Below, piece after piece: positions 1 to 8,674 of a stretch of 64,000 nucleotides of DNA. The notes under the pieces were generated by a model that was not told the DNA's origin, did not search any database, and saw only the letters and a program-made list of their open reading frames with translations. Source of the DNA: Streptomyces sp. AV19 (GTDB lineage Bacteria > Actinomycetota > Actinomycetes > Streptomycetales > Streptomycetaceae). Position numbers and translations under genes: made by a program. The stretch lies in the NCBI RefSeq assembly GCF_015999245.1, contig NZ_JAEAMR010000020.1, forward strand, positions 179,375 to 243,374. The letters are read 5' to 3'. Position 1 is the stretch's first letter. Each line of letters begins with the position of its first letter.

Positions 1-299
1 TCGGCCTCAAGGACGCCGAAGGATGGGCCGTCACCGGGCACCACAACGACGTCCTCATCCATATCGGCCCCGATGAACCTCAGGATCAGTCGGAGATCAC
101 TGTCGGGCTGTCCGGACGTTCCAAGCGCCACCGGGACGGCACTGACCTTCACACCGTCCACGTGGAGGACAAGCGAGGCTCAGGCGGGCTCCGGCTCGGC
201 GGCACGGAGGAGGGCGGCGATCTTGCCCGGTATGCCGAGGGTGACCGGCAGCTCCGGGTCAGGTGCGTCTGCGTTGACCGCCGCGATCCACGCACCTGA
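1..299 (+). CDS. 3' end of an unidentified gene (partial)
   Basis: The frame starting at base 3 is open from the window edge to a TGA at 297-299 and gives about 98 residues. Nearly every codon ends in G or C, the pattern of real coding DNA here, and the other frames do not show it. The tail is hydrophilic and charged (it contains HIGPDEPQDQSEITVGL and ends CVDRRDPRT) and has no membrane segment. I do not recognise the family. The start lies outside the window. Confidence 0.55.
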   Translation, partial: GLKDAEGWAVTGHHNDVLIHIGPDEPQDQSEITVGLSGRSKRHRDGTDLHTVHVEDKRGSGGLRLGGTEEGGDLARYAEGDRQLRVRCVCVDRRDPRT

Positions 300-446
300 A
301 TGGACAGATCGACGTGCCGGATCAACCTGCGAACGGTACCTTATTCCTCAACACCATAAGTTGGCCATCCGTTTCGCCTTCATCGGCCGCGCAGCCATCG
401 CATTGCCACCAGGGTTTTCGGAGGGTGATGAAAGAAGGTCGTTACC

Positions 447-1328
447 ATGTCGCACCTCGTAGACGATCCGAGCAAAGACCCCGCGCCGGATCCGGCCGAG
501 GACAACGCGTATTTCCCTTCGCCGTATTCGCTGAGTCGGTACGTGTCACCGAAGACCGACTTCGATGGGGTGCGACATCAGGGCGCCTACACTCAGGGGA
601 GGTGGAAGGTACTGATGATTGCGGCCGAGGAGCGCTATCTTCTGCTGAAGAACGGGAAAATGTTCTCCACGGGAAATCATCCGGTCGAAACGCTTCTCCC
701 GCTTCATCACATGATGGAGGCAGGCTTCGACGTTGACGTCGCTACGGTGGGGGGCTACCCGGCGAAGCTGGAGCTGTGGGCCATGCCGCGGGAAGACAGA
801 GCGGTGCTGGCAGCATACGAATCAGTCAAGCCGAGACTCAAGCAGCCGAAGAAACTTTCCGATGTCACCGCCAACAGCCTCGGAGAAGACTCGGACTATA
901 TCGCCGTTTTCATCCCTGGAGGACATGGCGCTATGGTCGGTTTGCCGACCAGTGAAGCGGTGGGTCAGACGCTTGACTGGGCCCTGGAGAATGACAAGTT
1001 CGTCATCACCTTGTGCCACGGCCCGGCTGCACTGCTGGCTGCCTCACTGGGTAAAGACGAATCACCCTTCAAGGGGTACTCGGCCTGCGTCTTCCCCGAC
1101 GCGTTCGATGAGGGGCCGAATATCGAGATCGGCTATCTTCCCGGCCGTTTGCAGTGGCTCGTCGCCGATCTGCTGAGCAGGCAAGGGCTGAATGTCATCA
1201 ACGAAGACATGACGGGCAGGACCCACCAGGACCGCAAACTCCTCACGGGCGACAGCCCCCTCGCCTCCCATAAGCTCGGTCTGCTCGCAGCTGACGCCCT
1301 CATCGAAGCGGCCCAAACCGCCGGCTGA
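447..1328 (+). CDS. hchA: HchA/Hsp31-type DJ-1/PfpI protein (glyoxalase III / deglycase)
   Basis: 293 aa, close to the ~283 aa of E. coli Hsp31. The family detoxifies methylglyoxal without glutathione and is reported to act as a protein deglycase and holding chaperone in the cytosol. The nucleophile elbow TLCHGPAALL places the catalytic Cys at 190 and His at 191. The upstream acidic residue is Glu81 in the NHPVET motif, and an Asp follows in the VFPDAFDEGP segment (218-221). FIPGGHGAM at 155-163 is the usual HchA glycine loop. The N-terminal ~50 residues are the Hsp31-type extension missing from simple PfpI proteins. ATG 447 follows a GAAGG-like site. It stands alone and is probably a carbonyl-stress gene. 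Confidence 0.85.
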   Translation: MSHLVDDPSKDPAPDPAEDNAYFPSPYSLSRYVSPKTDFDGVRHQGAYTQGRWKVLMIAAEERYLLLKNGKMFSTGNHPVETLLPLHHMMEAGFDVDVATVGGYPAKLELWAMPREDRAVLAAYESVKPRLKQPKKLSDVTANSLGEDSDYIAVFIPGGHGAMVGLPTSEAVGQTLDWALENDKFVITLCHGPAALLAASLGKDESPFKGYSACVFPDAFDEGPNIEIGYLPGRLQWLVADLLSRQGLNVINEDMTGRTHQDRKLLTGDSPLASHKLGLLAADALIEAAQTAG

Positions 1329-1375
1329 ACTTCTGGCGGGGCTGCCCGGATAGATCACTCGGCGCGGCTGTACGG

Positions 1376-1786
1376 CTGGCGACCGGGGAGGACGCGACAC
1401 GGCCGCACCTGACGCCAGTGCTCTCGTCGAAGACGAGGCGTGGTACGCGACTGGCGGGAGCGAGAACCGGGCGCCCGGGCACCAGTCAAGGCGGTAGCCG
1501 AGCAGCGCGGCCGCCAGGACCGCGCCAAGCGAGGTCTCCATGCAGGCGGCTCTGCCAGGCCACCAGCATGCGCTGTGCCGACGGCGGCGCCCGGTGCCTC
1601 GCCCTTCGCCGCGGTGAGCGGGCGACGCCCGATCCGCCGGGCGGCCCGGGCGGTGTGGCGGAAGGGCAGGTGCAGCAGCACCAGGGCGAGCGCGAACCCG
1701 GCCGCTGCGGCCGGCCGCTCGCCCAAGGTGCCGGTATGGACGGTGGAGTACGCCTCCATGCTGGTCACGACCACCACCTCCACCAC
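1376..1786 (-). pseudogene. Decayed lasso-peptide B2-like (transglutaminase-fold) gene
   Basis: Two minus-strand frames together read as one protein. The first (about 1786 to 1575) gives an ALALVLLHLPFRHTARAARR segment. The next, after a shift near 1555-1580, gives RAACMETSLGAVLAAALLGY, then RLDWCPGARF and PPVAYHA. The Cys in ACMETS and the His in YHA sit where the B2 cysteine-protease core has its catalytic Cys and His. A second shift near 1430-1437 destroys the C-terminus. B2 proteins cleave leader peptides in lasso-peptide clusters. I found no precursor, RRE (B1) or cyclase gene nearby, so this is an orphan remnant. Identification is from remembered family sequence. Confidence 0.5.
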
Positions 1787-2110
1787 GGCCGACGTCCCGG
1801 TGCCTGCCCGTCGTGGGCAAGGCCCTGGGCGGCCGGCGCGTCCACGACCGCGTGAACGTCGGCGGCGGCCTGCCCGCCTCCCGCGTGCCGCGGTTGTTGT
1901 CGGCCGATGTGGCTTCAGCGCCTGCCGGCGGCGGTCGCGCCTCGTTCAACTGCCCGCCGCACAAGGTGATCCACCCCTGGTCCTTTGTGGTTCCGGAGAT
2001 CAGGGGCGGGGCAGCGGCAGGCCGGGGTGCCGCAGGCGCTGGCCCCGTATGCGTGCAGGGTGAAGGTCTCCGGCCCGGGGGCCCCGGCGGTGTCGGAGGC
2101 GTCCAGGACA
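1787..2110. other. Intergenic stretch, no supportable gene
   Basis: Open frames exist on both strands, as expected at this GC content. None shows a consistent third-position bias or a family I recognise. It lies between two gene remnants and is probably degraded coding DNA. Confidence 0.4.
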
Positions 2111-2142
2111 GGCCCGATCCGCTCCCACAACCGGATCGGGCC
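2111..2142. terminator. Perfect 11-bp inverted repeat
   Basis: GGCCCGATCCG at 2111-2121 pairs with its exact complement at 2132-2142 across a 10-nt loop. The stem is very G/C-rich and has no U-tract, like many Streptomyces terminators. It abuts the left end of the permease remnant, so it may mark a rearrangement junction. Confidence 0.5.
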
Positions 2143-2149
2143 GCCTTGT

Positions 2150-2392
2150 GGACCTGTCATCCGCCTCCTCGGCGTGCTCGGCGCGAGCATCGGCACGGTC
2201 ATGGGCGTCTTCCTCGGCTGGGCGATGGTACGCACCCTCCAGGCGAACGTCGCGGGCTACGAGTTGGTCCTGCCCTGGGGCCGCCTCGCCCTCACCATCC
2301 TGATCGCCCTGGCAGGCGCGCTGCTCGCATCTCTCCGGCCCGCCCGCAGGGCCGCCCGCCTCGACATCCCCGCCGCGACAGCAGCCCCGTAA
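2150..2392 (+). pseudogene. C-terminal remnant of FtsX/MacB-type ABC permease
   Basis: About 80 residues in frame with the TAA at 2390-2392 match the last two membrane helices of FtsX-like permeases. One helix is VLGASIGTVMGVFLGWAMV. The second is ALTILIALAGALLASL, followed by the family's basic PARRAARLDIPAA tail. Such permeases normally have 400-850 residues, and everything before the penultimate helix is missing. The upstream part of the same frame (from 1985) is unrelated low-complexity sequence. A 5' deletion remnant, with perfect hairpins close on both sides. It cannot work as a transporter. Confidence 0.7.
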
Positions 2393-2422
2393 ACCCCGCC
2401 ACCCAGCAGACGCGTCCCCGGT

Positions 2423-2479
2423 CTGCCACCATGATCGGCTGCGCAGCCTCACGGACTGCGCAGCCGATCATGGTGGCAG
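2423..2479. terminator. Perfect 24-bp inverted repeat, 9-nt loop
   Basis: The arm at 2423-2446 (begins CTGCCACCATGATCGGC) is exactly complementary to 2456-2479, with the loop CCTCACGGA. This is the longest perfect short-loop hairpin I found in the window. It begins 31 nt after the permease remnant's stop. It could be a strong, possibly bidirectional, terminator, or a leftover end of a mobile element. Confidence 0.7.
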
Positions 2480-2863
2480 CGAGCAGGCCAGGCATGACAG
2501 ACCAACCCCAGTGGCACAAGAGGCGAAAGAAGCTCCCCCTCCACATCGGACAGATCCGTCACATACGCAGCACGCCGACCAGCCACCGCCCGCCTCCCCC
2601 GAAGGAGCGACCACCAAGTCAGCTTCCCCGCAAGGGACTTCTCAGACACCCTCCAGCCTCGCGCAGACGCGGGAGCAGGCACAGCAGGAAACCGGCACGG
2701 CTTCGGCGGTTCTCAGGGTGGCGCCAACCACCAAGATCAGGTGGTTACCTGTCTCGACCGTACCCGAGTGGCCTTTCGGGCGAGGAGTGAGAGCCCGTCC
2801 CTGCTCTGCTTCGATCGCATCGTGGCTGAATCTGTGCGTACTGGAATGTCCGGATAACGCAGG
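2480..2863. other. Intergenic DNA upstream of the phospholipase gene
   Basis: A long open frame runs into the phospholipase gene from 2511. Its codons before 2925 lack family content, and a signal peptide starts cleanly at 2925, so I treat this stretch as non-coding. It has lower GC than neighbouring genes and probably carries the promoter. Confidence 0.45.
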
Positions 2864-2892
2864 GTTCAACTGGAGTTTCCCCATGGGAAACT
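2864..2892. promoter_or_regulatory. Possible PHO-box-like repeat plus 19-bp palindrome
   Basis: GTTCAAC (2864-2870), a TGGA spacer and GTTTCCC (2875-2881) form an 11-nt direct repeat. It resembles the Streptomyces PhoP consensus GTTCACC-N4-GTTCACC with 6/7 and 5/7 matches. Overlapping it, AGTTTCCC-CAT-GGGAAACT (2874-2892) is a perfect dyad. Both lie 33-61 nt before the ATG of a secreted phospholipase, a plausible phosphate-regulated gene. Regulation is inferred. Confidence 0.35.
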
Positions 2893-2924
2893 TGGCCGTC
2901 TTTTGGATCTTTGAAGGGACTTCC

Positions 2925-4472
2925 ATGCCTCGAATTTCCCCTCGCCATGTCCGTATCGGGCCAAGACGGCGGCTGCGCCGGCTGACACACTTGGTCACGG
3001 TTGGTGCCGCCATGAGTGCGGTACTGCTCGCGCCCGGTTCCGCCGGGGCAAGCGGGACCACCTTCACCGACGCCTACCATGACCTCGGGCCGGCGTCGAA
3101 GGCGGACTGGATGAAGGACCTCGCGGGCAGCACCTGGCTGGCGGGACTGTCCCTGCCCGGCACCCATGACACCCTCTCCATTCACGGAGCGGCCATGACG
3201 GAGACTCAGGAGAACTTCGGCGACAGCGCGAACACGCTGACAGCGCAGTTGGAGCGGGGCATCCGTGCTGTCGACATCCGGGTCCGTGTCACCGAGAACC
3301 GGTACTTCACGGTTCACCACGGAAAGGTCTACCAGAAGGCGAATTTCGATGACGTCCTGAAAAAGGCCCAGAACTTCCTGGGCCAGCACAAGAACGAGAC
3401 GATCGTCATGCGATTGAAGGCCGAATGCTCGCGCGGGAACGAGAAGGTAGGCATCGGCGACTGCGAGAACGATCCGAAGACCGTTGACAGCGCGAAGATC
3501 GAATCGATCTTCAAGGACTATGTATCCCGGTACCCCGACCTCTTCTACCGCCCGTCGGTAGAGGGGAGAGCGGGGGTGCCCCGCCTCTCACAGGTCCGCG
3601 GCAAGATCGTGCTGGGCAGCTTCGACCACGTCGACGGCCAATACGGGATCAACTCCTTCAACAACCACCAAGAGGATCACTGGAAACCGGCCAACATTCC
3701 GGAGAAGTTCGACCTCGTCAAGGCGAACATCGAGCGGGCCGTCCGTGACGGCAGCGGTGAGATGTACGTGACGTACACGTCCGCATCCACGGTTCCCGAC
3801 CTGTCGCCCGCCGGGTTCGCGGGCGGATACGGGTGGCACAGAAACCAGCCCGCCGTTCCCGGCGTCAACGTCCGGCTGATGCAGTACCTGAACGACGGAG
3901 GGGGCAATGGCCGCCTCGGTGTCGTCATGATGGACTTCCCCGGCTGGGCCCTGGTGGAGAACATCATCGCCCGGAACCAGGGCAATGTCGTCAAGGGCAG
4001 CCACCAGGCGATCTGGCTGGTCAACGCCGACAAGACCTATGTCGACACCAAGTACAACCGGTGCATGGTGCGGGGACCCGAGTTCGACAGTTCCAAGACC
4101 GGCGGCCTGGTCACCCAGCGCGCGTGCCAGTCGAAGGCGCCCAGCAGCCACCGGTGGGGGGTCGAGAAGCCCTCGTACGACGGCAAGGGCTACTACCAGA
4201 TCAAGTCCAGCAACGGCTCGTGCCTGACGGTCCCCTACAACAACGGCACCCCGCCGTCGGCCGGGACCCAGCTGTTCTGGTGGGGATGTGAGACCCGCTG
4301 GTTCGCGGGCAGCCAGCTGTGGAACGTCATCCCGACTCAGGCCGAAGTCGGAGGCGAGCGCAGGACGGCCTACAAGTTCATCAACAACTGGACCGGGCAG
4401 TGCCTGTCGGTGGACCCGTCCACCGCCTCCGCCCCGGGCGGCAAGGTGACCCAGGACACCTGCCCGAAGTAA
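2925..4472 (+). CDS. Secreted PI-specific phospholipase C with ricin-B-like tail
   Basis: 515 aa from ATG 2925, preceded by GAAGGGA. A longer frame from 2511 exists but lacks a signal sequence. The twin-Arg-rich start and hydrophobic stretch (residues ~20-43) form a signal peptide. The PLC-X catalytic fold covers ~65-360: SLPGTHDT carries the first catalytic His (81), AVDIRVR the Asp at 117, and FTVHHGK the second His (131/132). Family members cleave phosphatidylinositol to diacylglycerol and cyclic inositol phosphate without Ca2+. The C-terminal ~140 residues (paired Cys, QSKAPSSHRWGV, SSNGSCLTV, NWTGQCLSV) look like a ricin-B/carbohydrate-binding module. It ends 25 nt from the convergent MarR gene. 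Confidence 0.85.
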   Translation: MPRISPRHVRIGPRRRLRRLTHLVTVGAAMSAVLLAPGSAGASGTTFTDAYHDLGPASKADWMKDLAGSTWLAGLSLPGTHDTLSIHGAAMTETQENFGDSANTLTAQLERGIRAVDIRVRVTENRYFTVHHGKVYQKANFDDVLKKAQNFLGQHKNETIVMRLKAECSRGNEKVGIGDCENDPKTVDSAKIESIFKDYVSRYPDLFYRPSVEGRAGVPRLSQVRGKIVLGSFDHVDGQYGINSFNNHQEDHWKPANIPEKFDLVKANIERAVRDGSGEMYVTYTSASTVPDLSPAGFAGGYGWHRNQPAVPGVNVRLMQYLNDGGGNGRLGVVMMDFPGWALVENIIARNQGNVVKGSHQAIWLVNADKTYVDTKYNRCMVRGPEFDSSKTGGLVTQRACQSKAPSSHRWGVEKPSYDGKGYYQIKSSNGSCLTVPYNNGTPPSAGTQLFWWGCETRWFAGSQLWNVIPTQAEVGGERRTAYKFINNWTGQCLSVDPSTASAPGGKVTQDTCPK

Positions 4473-4497
4473 CCGCCGCACCGGGATGGAACCGGTG

Positions 4498-5025
4498 TCA
4501 TCGTGGTTGGCGCCTCTCACGCTGTCGGCGGCTGCGCCGCGGGGTGCCAGCGGTGCTGTCAAGTTGCTCTGGTGCCCGCTTTACGAGTGGTTCCGGCGAT
4601 GCCGCCGGCGCGCCCCGCGTCGCAGGAGCCATCCGGGCGACGATCGCGGCGATCTCCTCACGGCGCCGGCCGGTGACCTCCTCGACGATGCGCAGCCCCT
4701 CGGCCGTCAGCCGCATCATCGTCTCCCGGCGGTTGTCGGGGTTGATCTCACGGGAGATCAACCCCGCGGTGTGGAGGCGGTCGACCATCCGCATCGCCGT
4801 GGACGGATTGACCCCCAGCAATTCGGCCAGTGTCACCAGCTTCACCGGGCCATTCGTGGAAAGCACCACCAGCAGCCGGAACTGCGGCAAGGTCACCCGG
4901 TCCTCCACCGCCGCCAGCGACCGCGCCAATACGGCCACCAGCACGCGAGAGGCGGTCAACACCGCACGGGTCACTGCGGCAACATCATCGGTGTCCCGCG
5001 GCAGAGGACGCGAACGCTTGGGCAC
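4498..5025 (-). CDS. MarR-family regulator, divergent from the ClC gene
   Basis: 175 aa from GTG 5025, which follows AAAGGG at 6-nt spacing; the longer open frame upstream is a shadow of the ClC gene. The winged helix covers about residues 35-110: LPQFRLLVVLSTNGPVKLVTLAELLGVNPSTAMRMVDRLH (split here as two helices) and the wing ISREINPDNRRETMMRL. The Arg/Pro-rich C-terminal tail is probably disordered. The divergent ClC gene starts 88 nt away, and the space between holds a perfect CTTTGCAT-A-ATGCAAAG dyad, a classic MarR site. It probably represses the ClC gene and itself, in response to an unknown ligand. Confidence 0.85.
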   Translation of the reverse strand: MPKRSRPLPRDTDDVAAVTRAVLTASRVLVAVLARSLAAVEDRVTLPQFRLLVVLSTNGPVKLVTLAELLGVNPSTAMRMVDRLHTAGLISREINPDNRRETMMRLTAEGLRIVEEVTGRRREEIAAIVARMAPATRGAPAASPEPLVKRAPEQLDSTAGTPRRSRRQRERRQPR

Positions 5026-5078
5026 AACACCCTTTCTATCGTGCCGGAATCGACGCTGCCGCCCCTCCTCTTGACAAC

Positions 5079-5095
5079 CTTTGCATAATGCAAAG
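5079..5095. promoter_or_regulatory. 17-bp palindromic operator (MarR type)
   Basis: CTTTGCAT-A-ATGCAAAG, perfect 8-bp arms around one base. It lies between the divergent MarR (start 5025) and ClC (start 5113) genes, just after a TTGACA hexamer at 5071-5076. TTGCATAATGCAA-like sites are typical for MarR proteins. A/T-rich islands like this are rare in the window. Confidence 0.75.
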
Positions 5096-5112
5096 CGAGT
5101 GAGGAGGGGGAC

Positions 5113-6537
5113 ATGAGCGGTATACCCACCACGGACTCCGCCGACATATCCGCCGACACCCGACCACCCCAAGCCACCCGCCTGCGCGTACCGGACCGGA
5201 TAAGCCGGGCCCCCTGGGCCCTGACCGTCCTCGCCCCGATCACCGGGGCGGCAGCCGCACTCGGCTCGATCGGCTTCCACCAGCTGACCGACGCCCTCAC
5301 CCGCGTCTTCTCCGGCAGCGCCGACTACGCGAGCGCCGGTCACGCCGCCCACCCGCTGATACCGGGGCTCGGCCCGTACTTCGTGCTCCTCGCCCCCGTC
5401 ATCGGCGGGATGCTCTACGGGCCGCTGATCCACCGCTTCGCCCCCGGCCCCATCGGCCATGGACTGCCCGAGGTGATGCTCGCCGCCTCCCGGCCCGGCG
5501 CCGGTCTCGGGGTCCGGCCCACGGCCGCCAAGGCCCTGGCCTCCGCCGTGTGCATCGGTTCCGGCGGATCGCTGGGCCGCACCGGACCCGTCGTCCAGGT
5601 CGGCTCCGCCCTCGGATGCCTCCTCGGCCGCCTGACCAAGACTCCCCCGGACCAGGTACGAGTGCTTCTGGCCTGTGGCGCGGCGGGCGGTGTCGCCGCC
5701 ACCTTCAACGCCCCTCTCACCGGCGCGTTCTTCGCCGTGGAACTGATCCTGCGCACCTACACCGTCGAGGTGTTCGGCGCGGTCGCGCTGGCCGGCATCA
5801 CCGCCGACGTCCTCACCCGTACGGCCCTCGGTACCACCGTCTTCCTGCCCCTGCCCGATCCGGGGCCCGCGCAAGCGGCCCAACTACCGCTCCTGTTCCT
5901 CCTCGGCGTGGGCGCGGCAGCCGTCAGTGCGGTCTTCACCCGCGTGCTGTACCTGGTCGAGGACGCGTGCACCCGCGCCTGGCGGGGACCGCAGTGGCTG
6001 CGCCCGGCCGCAGGCGGACTCCTCCTGGGCACCCTGCTCCTCGCCCTGCCGCAGCTGTACGGCTCCGGCTTCCCGGTCATCGGGACGGTCGTCGACGGTG
6101 GCTACCTGCCGGGACTCCTGCTCCTGCTGCTGGCGGGAAAGATCTTCGCCGCGAGCCTGACGCTGGGCATCGGCGGAGCCGGCGGGGTCTTCGCCCCCAG
6201 CCTGTTCGCCGGCGCCGCGCTCGGCGCCGCCTACGGCAGTGCGGCCCGCGGGCTGCTGCCCGGCGTCGCGGGGCCGGCCACCCTCTACGCCCTGGCCGGC
6301 ATGGCCGCGGTCCTCGCCGGTTGCTCGGGCACACCGGTCACCGCGATCACACTCCTCTTCGAACTGACCGGCCAATACACCATAGTTCCTCCGGTCATGC
6401 TCACCGTGGTCGTCTCGGCCCTCACCGCCCGTCTGCTGTGTCGCCACACCATTCACACCCTCAAACTCAGCCGCCGCGGCGTGACACTCCCCACCCCTAT
6501 GACCGAGCCACCTCGAGCAAATCCGAACACCGGATAG
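5113..6537 (+). CDS. ClC-family chloride channel/transporter lacking the gating glutamate
   Basis: 474 aa, full bacterial ClC length, with about ten hydrophobic segments. The selectivity motifs are present: GHGLPEV (117-121 region), GSGGSLGRTGP (149-159), FNAPLTGAFFAVEL, and GGVFAPSLF. Known H+/Cl- exchangers have GREGP, where the Glu (E148 in E. coli ClC-ec1) is gate and proton path. Here codon ACC encodes Thr157 at that position. ClC-ec1 with neutral residues there loses proton coupling, so this is probably a passive anion conductor or has other coupling. GAGGAGG sits before the ATG. A divergent MarR gene probably controls it, and a 15-bp hairpin terminates it. Confidence 0.88.
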   Translation: MSGIPTTDSADISADTRPPQATRLRVPDRISRAPWALTVLAPITGAAAALGSIGFHQLTDALTRVFSGSADYASAGHAAHPLIPGLGPYFVLLAPVIGGMLYGPLIHRFAPGPIGHGLPEVMLAASRPGAGLGVRPTAAKALASAVCIGSGGSLGRTGPVVQVGSALGCLLGRLTKTPPDQVRVLLACGAAGGVAATFNAPLTGAFFAVELILRTYTVEVFGAVALAGITADVLTRTALGTTVFLPLPDPGPAQAAQLPLLFLLGVGAAAVSAVFTRVLYLVEDACTRAWRGPQWLRPAAGGLLLGTLLLALPQLYGSGFPVIGTVVDGGYLPGLLLLLLAGKIFAASLTLGIGGAGGVFAPSLFAGAALGAAYGSAARGLLPGVAGPATLYALAGMAAVLAGCSGTPVTAITLLFELTGQYTIVPPVMLTVVVSALTARLLCRHTIHTLKLSRRGVTLPTPMTEPPRANPNTG

Positions 6538-6581
6538 CGGGTTACCGCGCAAACCGTGTGCGTCCACAGAATTGACCTGCG

Positions 6582-6619
6582 GGTCCGGTTCCCCACTCAT
6601 TCGGGTGGGGAACCGGACC
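6582..6619 (+). terminator. Perfect 15-bp hairpin after the ClC gene
   Basis: GGTCCGGTTCCCCAC (6582-6596) pairs exactly with 6605-6619 across an 8-nt loop, 45 nt after the ClC stop. No U-run, as usual in Streptomyces. Confidence 0.8.
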
Positions 6620-6751
6620 GCATCCCCCCGGTAAAGCACGCCGACGTCCTAGGGTCATGGTCGGACAGATCGGAAATTCGATGCGCTCCGAGTAGCGGGC
6701 AAAGGCCAGTTGCTCATCCGGTGAGGACATCTGTGCGGAATTCCCGCCTGC

Positions 6752-8082
6752 TTGACCACGAGAGACATCAGCACGGTGAAGGACTCTTCGCTGGACGCCA
6801 TCATCCTGGCCGACATCGCCGTCATCCTGTTCGTCGGCGTCGCGGTCAGCCCACTCCGTGCGCGTCTGCGCCAACCGGTCGTGGTCGGAGAGATCGCGGC
6901 CGGCCTCCTCCTGGGCCCGAGCGTGCTCGGACTCCTCCCCGGCGACCTTCCCGCCCTTCTCTTCCCTCCGGCCGTTCGCCCGCACCTGTCCACCATCGCT
7001 CAAGTGGGCATTGTCCTCTTCATGTTCATCGCGGGCTGGGAACTCGACTTTCACCCCCTGAGAGGCCGCCTCCGCTCCGTCTTCACGATCACAACCGTCT
7101 CCCTGGCGATCCCCTTCACGCTCGCAGTAGCCGTTGCCACCGTGCTGATCACCCAGCACCCCGCCGTCACTTCTCCGGACACCCCTACCGCGGTCTTCCC
7201 GCTCTTCATGGGCATCGTTCTGTCCATCAGCGCGCTGTCCGTGCTCGTGCGCATCATCAAGGAGAACGGGCTCCACAGCAGTCGATCGGCACGATGGCCA
7301 CGACCTGCGGCGCCGTCACCGAAGCCATCGCCTGGTGCTCTGTCGTCGCACTGTTCACCACAGCCCACGAAGGCGGCCTCACGAACTGTCTACGGCCTCT
7401 GCTGCAAATCCTGCTCTACGCCCTCGTCATGGCATGCGCGGTGCGCCCCCTGCTGCACCGGTTCCTGCACCGTGACAGACAGGCCGGACACCCGCTGCTG
7501 TTCATTCTGGTGATCAGCGGCGGCGTCCTGCTCTCCTCCTGTGCCACCGCGCGGCTCGGTGTCCACTCGGTGCTGGGCGCCTTCGCCTTCGGCCTGACCA
7601 TGCCCCGCGACCTCCCTCCGGACCTGCGCCAGTCCCTCGAAGAGCCGCTCCACAACACCGGCGCCCTGCTCATCCCGGTCTTCTTCGCCCTCACCGGACT
7701 CTCCGTCGACATCACCGAACTCGGACCGGCCGGCGCGATCGAACTCGCCGCCTTCCTCGCTGTCGCATGGGCCGGCAAATACGCCGGAACGTTCGCCGGT
7801 GCCCGTCTGACCGGCCTTCCCCGCAACGAAGCCAACCTGCTGGCCACGCTTCTCAACACCCGAGGGCTCAGCGAAGTCATCATGCTCACCCTCGGGCGCG
7901 ACGCCGGGATCATCACCGACGAGGTCTTCACCGCGATGCTCCTGACAGCTCTCCTGGCCACGGCGTCCGTCAATCCACTGGTACGGGCCCTCACGACCGC
8001 TTCCTCGGCCGGCCTCGCGCACATGCCCGCTCAGGCCGCACACCTTCAGTCGGCTCGGATCGCCAAGGAGCACACGCCCTGA
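6752..8082 (+). pseudogene. Cation/proton antiporter (CPA2/KefB type), frameshifted
   Basis: Two frames make one CPA2 protein. The first (TTG 6752 or GTG 6776 to ~7285) gives helices 1-6, including ILADIAVILFVGVA, RQPVVVGEIAAGLLLGPSVL and ALSVLVRIIKENGL. The second (~7290 to the stop at 8082) continues with IGTMATTCGAVTEAIAWC, HSVLGAFAFGLTMPR, FFALTGLSVDI and LNTRGLSEVIML. The switch in the AGCAGTCGATC area needs one missing base. Joined, it gives ~440 aa, full length for the membrane domain, with the TRGLSE motif intact. Intact homologues exchange K+ or Na+ for H+. Sequencing error or real inactivation cannot be told apart here. An RCK-type regulator fragment follows. Confidence 0.8.
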
Positions 8083-8674
8083 ACCGCCGACGGGCCGGAG
8101 CCACTGAACTGCAGAACAGCTCGTCCCCCTCTTTCCTCGGTCCCGCCTCCTCACCAGCAACGAAACCTCCGATCACACCGCACAGGTATCCGCCAGCCGA
8201 TTGGGCGTTCCCTCAACCGGAGGACCAGAGAGCGTGAGGGGAATCCTGTGGGCTCTGTGCATGAGCGCACTGACCAGCAAGGGCAATCTCCGGACTCCGG
8301 GACGAGCCGAAGATACGATGTTAAGAACACGTCAAAGAGCACAGGCGACTGGGAAATTCCAGATCAGCAGTCAGGCCAGTTACCCGCCGCTCCAGTGCGG
8401 GGCATGCGGACCATTTTCGGCTCCGGTTCGCCTGCCATCGTCTACTCCTGTTCGTGGGAGGCGTGTTCGTGTGTCCCGATCTGTAAGCAGAGTTCTTGCG
8501 CCGGGTGTCCCGATTCCTTCCAGGGCTCACCACCGGCGCTGCTGGGATTCCAATGTCCGGGGAGAAGGTAGGAGTTGTGGTCTTGCCGGGACTGACCACG
8601 ACCGCGGGGCACTGCGGTGGTGCGCCGGCTGCGGGTGTCGTCCATGAAGGGGGTGGGCCGTGCTCGCTCCGCAT
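8083..8674. other. Intergenic DNA, no gene recognised
   Basis: Frames on both strands have mixed third positions and no recognisable family. Lower GC than neighbours. It lies between two broken parts of an apparent antiporter module and may be deletion scar. Confidence 0.4.

Noticed and set aside
1062..1964. 300-codon minus-strand ORF across the hchA end and downstream DNA
   Set aside because: It overlaps hchA's coding strand and has no family content except where one frame of the B2-like remnant coincides with it.
5113..6640. Minus-strand ORFs antisense to ClC
   Set aside because: Their Glu/Gly/Gln-rich composition mirrors ClC codons. The plus-strand frame carries all ClC motifs.
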